Positions 17,941-26,024 of a DNA stretch of 64,000 bases are shown here, one piece after another. The number at the start of each line of letters is the position of its first letter. Position 1 is the first letter of the stretch. The stretch comes from Natronosalvus rutilus. Lineage in GTDB: Archaea; Halobacteriota; Halobacteria; Halobacteriales; Natrialbaceae. The notes under the pieces are model-generated. The model made no database searches, had not been told where the DNA came from, and worked only from the letters and a program-made list of their open reading frames with translations. The DNA is taken from the NCBI RefSeq assembly GCF_024204665.1, contig NZ_CP100355.1, forward strand, positions 3,515,451-3,579,450, written 5' to 3'. The position numbers and the translations under genes are program-made.

Positions 17941-19086
17941 TCAGTCGACGAAGTCGATGTCGTCGCCCTCGGGCTGGACGGCCTCGCCGTCCGGCCGGCC
18001 GTAGATCTGTGGCGATTCGACGCCGGTGACGACGATCATGGTACGCATCGATCCCTCGAGGGTCTCGTCGATCGAGGTCCCCCAGATGATGCGGGCGTCG
18101 GGGTCGATCCGGTCGTAGATCTCTTCGACGACGCCCTCGGCCTCCTCGATGGACATGTCGTTGCCACCGGTGACGTTGACGAGTGCGGAGTTCGCGCCGG
18201 AGATGTCGACGTCGAGCAGGGGCGAGCGGAGGGCGGTCTTCACGGAGTCCTCGGCTTTCGCCTCGGAGTCGGACTCGCCGAGACCGATCATGGCGACGCC
18301 GCCGCGCTCCATTACGGTGCGAACGTCGGCAAAGTCGAGGTTGACCAGGCCGGGTTTGGTGATGAGTTCGGTGATGCCTTTGACCGAGCGCATCAGGACC
18401 TCGTCGCTGACCTTGAACGCCTGACGGACGGGCAGTTTACCGACCGAGTCGAGCAGTCGGTCGTTCGGAACGACGATGACGGTGTCGGAGACGTCCCGCA
18501 GACGCTCGAGGCCGGCCTCGGCGTTGGTCCGTCGAACCTCGCCCTCCGCGGTGAAGGGCGTCGTGACGATCGAAATCGTCAGCGCGCCGGATTCGCGGGC
18601 CGCCTTCGCGACCACGGGGGCGGAGCCGGTACCGGTGCCGCCGCCGAGACCGGCGGTGACGAACACCATGTCGGCGCCGTCGATGGCGTCGTAGATGTCC
18701 TGCTGGCTCTCGAGGGCGGCCTCCTCGCCAACCTGTGGGAGCGAGCCGGCACCGCGGCCGGAGGTCTTCTGCTCGCCCATCAGGATCTTGGTGTCGGCCT
18801 CAATCTCGACGAGATGCTGGACATCGGTATTGGCGGCGACCAGTTTCGCGCCGTGGATGCCCTCCTCGTTCATCCGATCGACGGTGTTGCCGCCCGCACC
18901 GCCGCAGCCGACGACCGTAATGTTCGTCTGGAGGTCGTCGAGCACGTCGAGCAGTTCGTCGTCGGTCATCGTTCCGGAGTTCGCGCCAGCGTCGGCCCCG
19001 CCCTGGTGGGGTTCCTCGGCCCCGGGGACGCCCTCGGTGGCGTCCTCCTCGGCCTCGTCGATGGCATTTTCGACAATTGAGTCCAT
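17941..19086 (-). CDS. ftsZ1: cell division protein FtsZ (FtsZ1 type)
   Basis: 381 residues of tubulin-like GTPase. GTP-binding motifs are [15 protein letters not shown] (about 58-72) and the tubulin signature [16 protein letters not shown] (145-160); the T7 region includes [15 protein letters not shown], with the catalytic aspartate environment. The N-terminal extension ([20 protein letters not shown]) and the C-terminal [14 protein letters not shown] fit haloarchaeal FtsZ1, which organises the division site before FtsZ2 constricts. FtsZ1 rather than FtsZ2 rests on these termini only. The start has an A/T-rich TATA box 25-35 bases upstream. DtdA lies upstream on the same strand, 136 bases away. 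Confidence 0.93.
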   Translation of the reverse strand: MDSIVENAIDEAEEDATEGVPGAEEPHQGGADAGANSGTMTDDELLDVLDDLQTNITVVGCGGAGGNTVDRMNEEGIHGAKLVAANTDVQHLVEIEADTKILMGEQKTSGRGAGSLPQVGEEAALESQQDIYDAIDGADMVFVTAGLGGGTGTGSAPVVAKAARESGALTISIVTTPFTAEGEVRRTNAEAGLERLRDVSDTVIVVPNDRLLDSVGKLPVRQAFKVSDEVLMRSVKGITELITKPGLVNLDFADVRTVMERGGVAMIGLGESDSEAKAEDSVKTALRSPLLDVDISGANSALVNVTGGNDMSIEEAEGVVEEIYDRIDPDARIIWGTSIDETLEGSMRTMIVVTGVESPQIYGRPDGEAVQPEGDDIDFVD

Positions 19087-19110
19087 TCTTGTTCCGTTCT
19101 AGAAGATGGA

Positions 19111-19121
19111 GTATTATTATC
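19111..19121 (-). promoter_or_regulatory. TATA box of ftsZ1
   Basis: On the minus strand gataataatac lies 25-35 bases before the ftsZ1 ATG at 19086. This is a strong TATA match and fits a leaderless transcript. Confidence 0.6.
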
Positions 19122-19222
19122 TTTCCCCCACGCGTCAGTCAGACGTCAGACATAGTAATGGATTCTTACAGGTGGTCGAAGTATCACCGACGTATCGACA
19201 GCAGAAATTTCGTAATCGATCG

Positions 19223-20584
19223 TTACTTCTCGTCCTCGAGACGGTTCCACGGGAACGATTTGCTCCGTTCTCGAGACACGTCCTCGGCCCGGACGGTCGT
19301 CCCGTCGACGGTCACGTCTTCACCCGCTGACAGTCGTCCGAACTTCGGGCCTTCCTGGACGCCCGCCTCGCGAGCGAGCGCCGGGTCGAAGGCGACCTCG
19401 CGGACGACCACTGCTCGCTCGTTGAACTCGACGGTCTCGTAGCGGTCCTCGAGCACCGCTGCGGCCGTCCGAACGATGGACTCGAGCGGGTCCTCACCAC
19501 CTGGGCCGGTAGTTGGGAAGGCGGCTCGTCCCCCGACTCGGCTCCCGCCGTTTCGCGTCTCGAACGCGACTGCAGTGGACTCGAGGGCAACTCGAACGGC
19601 CTCTGCGTCGACGGCTTCCGCGGCCTCGAGCAGTTCCGTAGGCAGGTCGGCGACCGCGAAGTCGGCTGTGTGACGGGAACCGAACCGGACGCCGTCGTCG
19701 ACGGTCCCGAGCCGAGACTCGACGGCGTCGACGAGGTCCAGAGGTCGGTCTCCGACCTCCCGAAGCCAGGTTTCGCTCACGACGCGGTAGCCGAGGTCCT
19801 CGATCGTGACCTCGAGGCCGGGCCACTCGCCATCGACGACGGCGCGGTCGGCGTCGCTCGCGGCGAACGCCGCCTCGATCACCTCGCGGTGGTCGGTCGG
19901 GTCGCCCATCGCCTCGAGCGCCCAGTCGGCGGCGACGTGGCCGACGCGCCAGGGGGTCTCGCGGACGATCCGTTCGAACCGAGGGACGTAGTGATTGCCG
20001 CCGAAGCCGACGAAGGTCCGTCGCCGGTGCGAGGCGACGTCCCGCAACTCGAGAATCGCCTTCGCGACGGCACGGGCACCCTCCGGGTCGTCCCACTGCG
20101 CGTCGTCGCTTCCCAGTTCCGCGAACAGCGAGGGACAGTCGACATCGGTCGGCCCGTGGTGGGTGCACTCGAGGCCGGTGTCGTACCCTTCGGGCGCGTA
20201 GCGGTCGAACGCCTCGAGGAGTTCGGCGAGAGCGTTCGGAGCCGCCTCGGCGACGGCGTCCGACTCGCCGCCAAACTCCGCAGGGCCGAAGTTGCCGGTG
20301 GAGTGGGCCGTCAGCAGCGGGCCGGTGTTCCCGGAGTGGCGCGAGGCGAAGACGAGCAGGTCAGGTTCGGGGTCGGCGTCGAAAGCGTCGACGGGGCGCT
20401 CGAGGTCCAGGTGGAGGGCGTCGAACGACCGCAACTCGGCGCCGTCGGTGCGATAGTAGGTGCCGCCGCCCTCGGCGTCGGGCGTCTCCGGGTCGACGCG
20501 TTCCTCCCAGTCACCCAGCTCGCGAAGGTGCGAGCAGATGTGACTCGAGGCGCGGTCGGCACGACTCTCGACGATGGCGATCAC
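19223..20584 (-). CDS. dtdA: D-aminoacyl-tRNA deacylase (DtdA/GEK1 type)
   Basis: 453 residues. It starts IAIVESRADRASSHICSHLRE and contains LLVFASRHSGNTGPLLTAHS, LECTHHGPTDVDCPSLFAELG, and FVGFGGNHYVPRFERIVRET, the His-rich motifs of the archaeal/plant DtdA family, which uses zinc to remove D-amino acids from mischarged tRNA. A C-terminal extension of about 170 residues (from about 285) is present, as in other haloarchaeal members, and ends with a basic stretch RSKSFPWNRLEDEK. The start is GTG at 20584. It lies upstream of ftsZ1, but ftsZ1 has its own promoter. Confidence 0.9.
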   Translation of the reverse strand: MIAIVESRADRASSHICSHLRELGDWEERVDPETPDAEGGGTYYRTDGAELRSFDALHLDLERPVDAFDADPEPDLLVFASRHSGNTGPLLTAHSTGNFGPAEFGGESDAVAEAAPNALAELLEAFDRYAPEGYDTGLECTHHGPTDVDCPSLFAELGSDDAQWDDPEGARAVAKAILELRDVASHRRRTFVGFGGNHYVPRFERIVRETPWRVGHVAADWALEAMGDPTDHREVIEAAFAASDADRAVVDGEWPGLEVTIEDLGYRVVSETWLREVGDRPLDLVDAVESRLGTVDDGVRFGSRHTADFAVADLPTELLEAAEAVDAEAVRVALESTAVAFETRNGGSRVGGRAAFPTTGPGGEDPLESIVRTAAAVLEDRYETVEFNERAVVVREVAFDPALAREAGVQEGPKFGRLSAGEDVTVDGTTVRAEDVSRERSKSFPWNRLEDEK

Positions 20585-20775
20585 GGTGGGTCGTCGGCCG
20601 CGGGGGACCGAATAGACTCCGTTTTCGATACGAGAGTTCGCACTGCGAACCGCACGTGCTATCGGCGGGCCGGAAGACGGTTTCGTGGGTCAAACACGGT
20701 ACCTGGAACTGGGGTGGATCGATGACGTTCGTCACTTGCGCAACATATTTCCTTCGGAGTATCCGTATCGTTAAT

Positions 20776-20997
20776 GTGAACGCCGTAACTCGCCTCTACA
20801 GGCGCATCGACGAGTGGGCGAAGGGACTCTCTCGCGTAGGGTATGCAGCCTTGCTGGGGACGTCGGCAGGTGGCGGCGTTCTCGTGGTCGGAATCACGTT
20901 GAGTGACGAGTTCCTCCTCGTTCAGGCACTCACGATGGGACTCGTGATGTTCTCTTTGGAGTGCGTGTTTGGGAAATACCAGACGACTGGAGAGTGA
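20776..20997 (+). CDS. small two-helix membrane protein, unknown function
   Basis: 73 residues from a GTG at 20776: an amphipathic basic N-terminus (NAVTRLYRRIDEWAKGLSRV), a first membrane helix (YAALLGTSAGGGVLVVGITL) and a second (FLLVQALTMGLVMFSLECVFG) with a short polar tail. Longer in-frame starts exist up to 20656, but the conserved-looking region begins here. The topology suits a short inner-membrane protein. No family is recognised with confidence. Confidence 0.5.
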   Translation: MNAVTRLYRRIDEWAKGLSRVGYAALLGTSAGGGVLVVGITLSDEFLLVQALTMGLVMFSLECVFGKYQTTGE

Positions 20998-21105
20998 AGG
21001 AACTGGAATCCGTGGCGGAATCGACGCGCGGTTCGTCACCCGATGGCCGCGAGTCGCAGGCGGCGGGTTGGTGCGAGAATGGTTCCGGGCGCCGTTAAGA
21101 CCGGC

Positions 21106-21279
21106 TCAGGGCTCGAGGTCGACGGTCAGGTCGGTCGCGATCCAGGCGTCGGTGTTGTTCCACTCGGTGAAGACGGCCTTGCCAGGGCGGGTTTCGTGAC
21201 ACGTCACGAGGCAGTCGGTGTCTGCACTGTCGGAGCGCTCGAGGGTGGATTCCGAGTCGTGCTGCACGGGAACGTCCAT
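21106..21279 (-). CDS. 57-residue two-cysteine protein under an iron-box-like operator
   Basis: Read from the minus strand: MDVPVQHDSESTLERSDSAD, then a compact C-terminal part with CLVTCHETRPGKAVFTEW and NNTDAWIATDLTVDL. The two cysteines (C23, C27) and His28 could bind a metal. The small size, acidic N-terminus and C-terminal motif resemble short conserved haloarchaeal proteins, but I cannot name a family. The ATG at 21279 is supported by a TATA box 25-32 bases upstream that adjoins a near-palindromic TTAGG/CCTAA operator. A role in metal response is inferred from that operator alone. Confidence 0.6.
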   Translation of the reverse strand: MDVPVQHDSESTLERSDSADTDCLVTCHETRPGKAVFTEWNNTDAWIATDLTVDLEP

Positions 21280-21288
21280 TACCAGGTG

Positions 21289-21311
21289 TTAGGTGAGCCT
21301 AAACCTAAATA
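21289..21311 (-). promoter_or_regulatory. DtxR/IdeR-type iron box overlapping a TATA promoter
   Basis: TTAGGTGAGCCTAA (21289-21302) is an inverted repeat of TTAGG/CCTAA with 4 central bases, followed by ACCTAA. Together they match the bacterial DtxR consensus (TTAGGTTAGCCTAACCTAA) except for one mismatch and one inserted base. The TATA box of the small minus-strand gene (forward cctaaata, 21304-21311) adjoins and partly overlaps it. Haloarchaea have DtxR-family regulators (SirR/Idr), so metal-dependent repression is a reasonable inference. Confidence 0.6.
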
Positions 21312-21385
21312 CGTTTTGGTCGGCCTAAGTTTGGCTCGTCGAACGCGCCCGCGGACTTTTCACCTCCGAGGGTGAACGAGCGGAT

Positions 21386-22369
21386 ATGCCCAACGAAACG
21401 CCCGACATCGCCCCCGTCGTCGAGGAGACGGCCACCGACATCGCCGACATGGAGGTTCGCGGCGCGGCGACCATCGCCGACGCCGCGGCGGCCGCCCTCG
21501 CCGCCCAGGCCCAGCGCTCCGAGGCGGACTCGTCGGAGGCATTCCGCGAGGAACTCGAGGCCGCGGCCTCGGCGCTGTACGAGACCAGACCGACTGCGGT
21601 GAGTCTGCCAAACGCTCTGCGGTACGTCCTCCGCGGGGTCGAGGGCGAAACCGTCGAGGCCATGCGCGAGTCGACGGTCGCTCGCGCGGAGGCCTTCCGG
21701 GAGGACCTCGAGCAGGCCCAGGAGACCCTCGGCGAGGTCGGCGCAAACCGACTTCGCGACGGCGACGTCGTCATGACTCACTGCCACTCGACGGACGCGC
21801 TCGCCTGCGTCGAGGCGGCCATCGAGGACGGCAAGGAGATCGAGGCGATCGTTAAGGAGACCCGGCCACGCCTCCAGGGGCACATCACCGCGAGCGAGTT
21901 GCGCTCGATGGGCGTCCCCGTCACGCTAATCGTCGACAACGCCGCCAGGCGGTATCTGGACGAGGCCGACCACGTGCTCGTCGGGGCCGACAGCATCGCC
22001 GCCGACGGCAGCGTCATCAACAAAATCGGCACCAGCGGCCTGGCCGTCAACGCCCGCGAGCGCGGCGTTCCCGTGATGGTCGCCGCCCAGTCGATCAAAC
22101 TCCACCCCGACACGATGACGGGCCACACCGTCGAGATCGAGATGCGCGACGAACGGGAGGTGCTCGAGGAGACGGCCTACGCGGACGTCGCGGCCGACGG
22201 CGACGTACCCGACGACGGCCTCACCGTCGAGAACCCGGCATTCGACGTGACCCCGCCCCGTCACGTCGACGCCATCGTCACCGAGCACGGACAGTACCCG
22301 CCCGAGAGCATCGTGATGCTCATGCGCGACCTCTTCGGCGAGACGACGACCGATCCCTGGGCGGTCTGA
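21386..22369 (+). CDS. ribose-1,5-bisphosphate isomerase
   Basis: 327 residues of the eIF2B-like isomerase family. RGAATIADAAAAAL and THCHSTDALACVEAA are present with Cys133, and VLVGADSIAADGSVINKIGT with Asp202. Both align with the catalytic Cys and Asp positions I recall for the Thermococcus enzyme. It converts ribose 1,5-bisphosphate to ribulose 1,5-bisphosphate in nucleoside degradation. A PfkB kinase (23459) and a nucleoside phosphorylase (25102) on the same strand would supply its substrate. No RuBisCO gene lies in the window. Divergent from the small gene under the iron box, the start is an ATG 107 bases away. Confidence 0.9.
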   Translation: MPNETPDIAPVVEETATDIADMEVRGAATIADAAAAALAAQAQRSEADSSEAFREELEAAASALYETRPTAVSLPNALRYVLRGVEGETVEAMRESTVARAEAFREDLEQAQETLGEVGANRLRDGDVVMTHCHSTDALACVEAAIEDGKEIEAIVKETRPRLQGHITASELRSMGVPVTLIVDNAARRYLDEADHVLVGADSIAADGSVINKIGTSGLAVNARERGVPVMVAAQSIKLHPDTMTGHTVEIEMRDEREVLEETAYADVAADGDVPDDGLTVENPAFDVTPPRHVDAIVTEHGQYPPESIVMLMRDLFGETTTDPWAV

Positions 22370-22437
22370 GGCCGCGCTACGGCCGAACGTCGTCGATAAC
22401 CGGAAATTGTTTCACGTTGGTCTGTCCCAGTAGTGCT

Positions 22438-23268
22438 ATGGTAGTACCCGAGGGATTCGTCTTGCCGCCGTGGTACGTGGTGGTACCGCTGGCGGTGGTG
22501 CTTCTGGGAACCGTGGCGCTCCTGTGGGTGCTGGCGCCGCCGGTGACCGACGAAACGGTGATGGCGTTCGTCCCGTGGATGATGCTGGGGTCGACGCTGT
22601 ATGTCCTGTACCAGCTCGAGCAATTTCCCGCGAGCCTCGAGGCGCTGTTCAGCGCCCCGACGGTGTACGTAACGACGGCGGCGGTCGCCGGCTTGACCTG
22701 GATCGCCGGGAGCTTTCTGTACGCCGCCGGCCTCCAACGATCGATCGAACGCTTCGTCGGCATCGTCGGGACCGGCTTCGCCGTCGTCTTCGCTACGTTT
22801 ACCGTCTTAATTGGCTGGCAGATGGGAACCTTCGAACCCTTCTGGCCGGTGATCACCGTCGTCGTCACCGGCGTCGTCGCCGCCATCGCCTGGGTGGCCC
22901 TCAGCCTCTGGCGGACCGACGTCGCGGCCGTGACGGGGGTGACCGGCGCACTGGTTGTCTTCGCCCACGCCCTCGACGGCGTGTCGACGGCGATCGGCTA
23001 CGACGTCCTCGGCGTCACCGAGGACGTACCCGCCTCGGCGTTCATCCTCGAGGTGGGTGAGATGCTCCCGACGGCGGGGTACATCGGCGGTGGCTGGCTG
23101 TTCGTCCTCGTGAAGGTCGTCCTCGCGCTGATCATCGTCTCGCTGTTCGAGGAGTACGTTCGCGAGGAGCCGCGACAGGCCCGGATCGTCCTCGGGTTGA
23201 TCGCGGCCGTGGGGCTCGGCCCCGGCGTCCACAATATCCTCCTGTTTGCCGTGGGCGTGGGGGCGTGA
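22438..23268 (+). CDS. DUF63 family integral membrane protein
   Basis: 276 residues with about eight hydrophobic segments. The first is WYVVVPLAVVLLGTVALLW, after FVLPPW; FVPWMMLGSTLYVLYQLEQFP follows. The motif AHALDGVSTAIGYDVLGVTE lies in the middle, and EVGEMLPTAGYIGGGWLFVLV and GLGPGVHNILLF near the end are typical of the archaeal DUF63 family. Function is unknown. The conserved His, Asp and Glu residues in the membrane (H/D in AHALDG, E in EVGE) hint at a catalytic or metal role. Start ATG at 22438, since the upstream in-frame GTG adds only seven residues before the first helix. Confidence 0.85.
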   Translation: MVVPEGFVLPPWYVVVPLAVVLLGTVALLWVLAPPVTDETVMAFVPWMMLGSTLYVLYQLEQFPASLEALFSAPTVYVTTAAVAGLTWIAGSFLYAAGLQRSIERFVGIVGTGFAVVFATFTVLIGWQMGTFEPFWPVITVVVTGVVAAIAWVALSLWRTDVAAVTGVTGALVVFAHALDGVSTAIGYDVLGVTEDVPASAFILEVGEMLPTAGYIGGGWLFVLVKVVLALIIVSLFEEYVREEPRQARIVLGLIAAVGLGPGVHNILLFAVGVGA

Positions 23269-23279
23269 GAGCGGGTTGA

Positions 23280-23417
23280 CTCGAGTAGTGAGAAGAGTCC
23301 GACGATCGCTCGAGTAACTGAGAGAACCCGACAACTGCTCGAGTAGTGTGAAGAGCCCGCCGACTACCCGAGTTATCGAGAAAACCCGCCAACTGCTCGC
23401 ACATCGAGAGGAGACGA
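23280..23417. repeat. 29-bp tandem repeat, four full units plus a partial fifth
   Basis: Units begin at 23280, 23309, 23338 and 23367, with a degenerate fifth at 23396. The common core is ctcgagta..tgagaa.a.cccgac.a.tg; units agree at roughly 60-80% of positions. The array starts 12 bases after the DUF63 stop and ends about 40 bases before the PfkB start, so it fills the intergenic region. It could be an array of regulator sites or a chance slippage product. There are no spacers, so it is not CRISPR. Confidence 0.75.
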
Positions 23418-23458
23418 CAACGTTTTTTGACCGGCTCTCGTCTCTCCGCCATCGTCGA

Positions 23459-24346
23459 ATGGTCACCGTACTTACCGCCGGTCACGTCAACTGGGACGTC
23501 ACCCTCCGCGTCGACCGCTTCCCCGAACCCGACGGCGAAGCCGCCATCCACTCACAACGCCAGTCCGGCGGCGGGAGCGCCGCGAACGTCGCCGCCGCGC
23601 TTGCCACCCTCGAGGTCGAAGCCGGGCTCGTCGGAAGCGTCGGCGACGACGACAACGGCCTGCTGGCCAGGCGCGAACTCGAGGCCGCGGGCGTCGACCT
23701 CGACGGCGTTCGAATCATCGAGGGCGCCGACACCGCGGTCAAGTACATTCTGGTCGACGACGAGGGCGAGGTGGCCGTCCTCGGGAACGACGGGGTCAAC
23801 GAGGCCGTCCGGCCGTCCGATCTGGACCCGGATCGCGTCAATCGCGCCGATCACGTCCACCTGACGAGCCAGCGTCCCGATACGGCCGGCCGCCTCGCCA
23901 GTCTCGCCAGCGACGCCGGCGTGACCGTCAGCGTCGACCCCGGGCGACGGCTGGCCGAACGCGACTACGACGAGGCACTGGCCCACGCGGACGTGATCTT
24001 TGCGAACGACCGGGAGGTCGAGTCGATGATCGAAGAGACCTACCCCACGTCGGACTTCAGCGACCGCATCCTGGTCGTCAAGTACGGCGGCGACGGGGCC
24101 GAAGTCCACACGCCTGGAGGGTCGATTCACCATCCCGGGTTCGACATCGAAGCCGTCGACACGACGGGTGCCGGCGACGCGTTCGCGGCCGGCTTTCTCG
24201 CGATGTACCTCGAGACCGACGACGTCGAACGGATCCTCGAGTTCGCGAACGCCTGTGGCGCGCTCGCGGCGAGCGTCGAGGGGGCACGGTGTGCGCCGAC
24301 GGTTAGTGCAGTCGAGGCGGTACTCGATGGCGACCACACTCGCTGA
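23459..24346 (+). CDS. PfkB family sugar kinase, candidate ribose-1-phosphate kinase
   Basis: 295 residues of the ribokinase fold. It starts VTVLTAGHVNWDVTLRVDRF, has the N-terminal PfkB signature region SGGGSAANVAAALATLEVEA, and the C-terminal signature DTTGAGDAFAAGFLAMYL with the anion-hole GAGD and catalytic Asp. The substrate is not shown by sequence. Nearby ribose-1,5-bisphosphate isomerase and nucleoside phosphorylase make ribose 1-phosphate the likely acceptor, as in the described haloarchaeal guanosine route. Start ATG at 23459; in-frame upstream codons run into the 29-bp repeats and are unlikely to be translated. Confidence 0.85.
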   Translation: MVTVLTAGHVNWDVTLRVDRFPEPDGEAAIHSQRQSGGGSAANVAAALATLEVEAGLVGSVGDDDNGLLARRELEAAGVDLDGVRIIEGADTAVKYILVDDEGEVAVLGNDGVNEAVRPSDLDPDRVNRADHVHLTSQRPDTAGRLASLASDAGVTVSVDPGRRLAERDYDEALAHADVIFANDREVESMIEETYPTSDFSDRILVVKYGGDGAEVHTPGGSIHHPGFDIEAVDTTGAGDAFAAGFLAMYLETDDVERILEFANACGALAASVEGARCAPTVSAVEAVLDGDHTR

Positions 24347-24392
24347 TTTCGTGTCACTTTTTACCACGTTCTTTGATACCAAACTATTGCAG

Positions 24393-24426
24393 CCAGTGGT
24401 GTCTGACGGTACCTATATGCCACTGG
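24393..24426. promoter_or_regulatory. CCAGTGG/CCACTGG inverted repeat upstream of the HalOD1 gene
   Basis: CCAGTGG (24393-24399) and CCACTGG (24420-24426) form a 7-base inverted repeat with a 20-base spacer, centred about 63 bases before the ATG at 24473. It might be an operator; there is no direct evidence. Confidence 0.25.
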
Positions 24427-24472
24427 TCGTTGGCAACTCGACTAGCGTCACGGAGACGTATACCTGATAGAC

Positions 24473-24802
24473 ATGAACGAACGAACAGCAGGGGCCGTTC
24501 GCTCCCGGGGGACTGGGGCACGACATCACGTCCGGTACGAGCGGGACGACGCCGAGCCACTGAGCGTGGCCACGGCGTCCGCAATTGCGATGTACAGGGG
24601 CGAAGAGGTACTTTCGTCGTCGACACAGCTGTACGAGTACGTCGACCCGGAGGCACTCGACGCACTGTTCGCCGACAGGCACGACGGTACGCCTCGTAAA
24701 GACGGACGGATCACGATCGACCTTCCTGATGGACTGGTCGTCATCACGCCGACGTGCATTCACGTGACGGCCGACGACGAGCCACGGGAGATCACGTCGT
24801 AA
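24473..24802 (+). CDS. HalOD1 domain protein
   Basis: 109 residues. After a variable N-terminus (residues 1-30), the HalOD1 domain follows: ATASAIAMYRGEEV, then LYEYVDPEALDALFADRHD and RITIDLPDGLVVITPTCIHVT. This haloarchaeal output domain is found at the end of signalling proteins and as stand-alone small proteins. Its biochemical role is unknown. No sensor kinase or receiver gene lies near. Start is the ATG at 24473; an inverted repeat lies about 50-80 bases upstream. Confidence 0.85.
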   Translation: MNERTAGAVRSRGTGARHHVRYERDDAEPLSVATASAIAMYRGEEVLSSSTQLYEYVDPEALDALFADRHDGTPRKDGRITIDLPDGLVVITPTCIHVTADDEPREITS

Positions 24803-25101
24803 CCACGCCTCCGCTCACGCCCACGCCAAATCCCACCGCGGGACACCGGGCGACGAATCGGATTGGCGATACGGCGGGCGGCGATAGCGAGCAGCGACAG
24901 CGAGCAAGGAGACCGAGCAGCCAGCAAGACAGAACGGGGGAGCGGCTGCTCGCGAACCGGATGAGAGCACGACCCTCGAGTCGCGGGTACTAACGAGCAC
25001 CGAGCAGCGATGGTCGTCGGCGTCGAGTGCCGGCCACGAACCGATCGACTTCCGCCGGACGGAACGCGACCTTTTTGCGGCCGGTCCGAGAATCGCCGTT
25101 C
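24803..25101. other. 299-base intergenic stretch, no gene seen
   Basis: Low-complexity, GC-rich sequence with several gcgagcag-type repeats (24880-24960). The reading frames here are short and lack haloarchaeal protein character. A T-run (cctttttgcgg, 25069-25079) lies about 25 bases before the nucleoside phosphorylase ATG and may mark its promoter. No RNA gene was recognised. Confidence 0.4.
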
Positions 25102-25830
25102 ATGGCAACCCAACCGCACCTGCTCGTCGACGACGGTGACGTCCACGACATCGCGCTGATTCCAGGCGACCCGGGACGCGTCGACCGCATCGCGAGCCAC
25201 TGCGATGAATCCGAGACGATCGCTCAGAACCGCGAGTACAAAGTCGTCAACGCCGTTTACGACGGCCGCGAGCTAACCATCTGTTCGACCGGCATCGGCT
25301 GTCCCTCCGCCGCGATCGCCCTCGAGGAACTGTCAAACGTCGGCGTCGAGACGTTCGTCCGCGTCGGGACGACCGGCGCCCTCCAGCGAGAGATCGAGAT
25401 TGGCGACATGATCGTCGCGACCGGCGCCGCCAAGAACGAGGGGACCTCGAAGCGCTACGAGGACGTGGAGTACCCGGCCGTTCCGGACTACGAGGTCCTC
25501 TCGGCGCTGGTCGACGGTGCGGAGGAAAACGGCGAGGACGTCCACGTCGGCCCCATCGCCAGCGACGACGCCTACTACGCCGAGACGGACGAGTACGTCG
25601 AGAACTGGGAGGCCGCCGGCCTGCTCTCGGTCGAGATGGAAGCCGCGGCTGTGTTCACCCTCGCGCGACGCAAGGGTCTCCGCGCCGGCGCCATCTGCAC
25701 CGTCGACGGGAACCTCGTGAAGGGCACCCAGAAGGGAACCGACACCGAGGACGACGAACTGCCCGAGAAGGCCAAAAACAACGTCGCTCGAGCGATCGAC
25801 ATCGCGCTTGAGGCGACGACGAACCTGTAG
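25102..25830 (+). CDS. nucleoside phosphorylase (PNP/UDP family), candidate guanosine phosphorylase
   Basis: 242 residues of the PNP_UDP_1 fold. Phosphate-binding IALIPGDPGRVDRIASHC (about 16-33), STGIGCPSAAIALEEL and FVRVGTTGALQREIEIGDMI (about 87-106), and the ribose/base region SVEMEAAAVFTLARRKGLRAG (about 178-198) are all present. Annotation pipelines usually call such proteins uridine phosphorylase, but base choice cannot be read here. The ribose-1,5-bisphosphate isomerase and PfkB kinase upstream on the same strand suggest it releases ribose 1-phosphate from guanosine. Start ATG at 25102; upstream in-frame codons lack family similarity. Confidence 0.88.
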   Translation: MATQPHLLVDDGDVHDIALIPGDPGRVDRIASHCDESETIAQNREYKVVNAVYDGRELTICSTGIGCPSAAIALEELSNVGVETFVRVGTTGALQREIEIGDMIVATGAAKNEGTSKRYEDVEYPAVPDYEVLSALVDGAEENGEDVHVGPIASDDAYYAETDEYVENWEAAGLLSVEMEAAAVFTLARRKGLRAGAICTVDGNLVKGTQKGTDTEDDELPEKAKNNVARAIDIALEATTNL

Positions 25831-26024
25831 ACGAGGTCGCTGCGATATTCGGGAGTCCCATCGCGGACGCACTCTTCATTCGGCGACTTCTTATGCCGAC
25901 TCGAGCGAGTCTGTCGTCGTGTCCTCGAGCGACTACCGTTATCTCGAGCTTATGCCTGGACGCACCTCGAGCGTACTCGAGGGTGGTTCCGCAGTGGGGC
26001 GGGCCGGGTTCGTGCGTCCCGCGT

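Noticed and set aside
23280-23417. CRISPR array
   Set aside because: The 29-base units are contiguous with no unique spacers and are degenerate; no cas gene is near.
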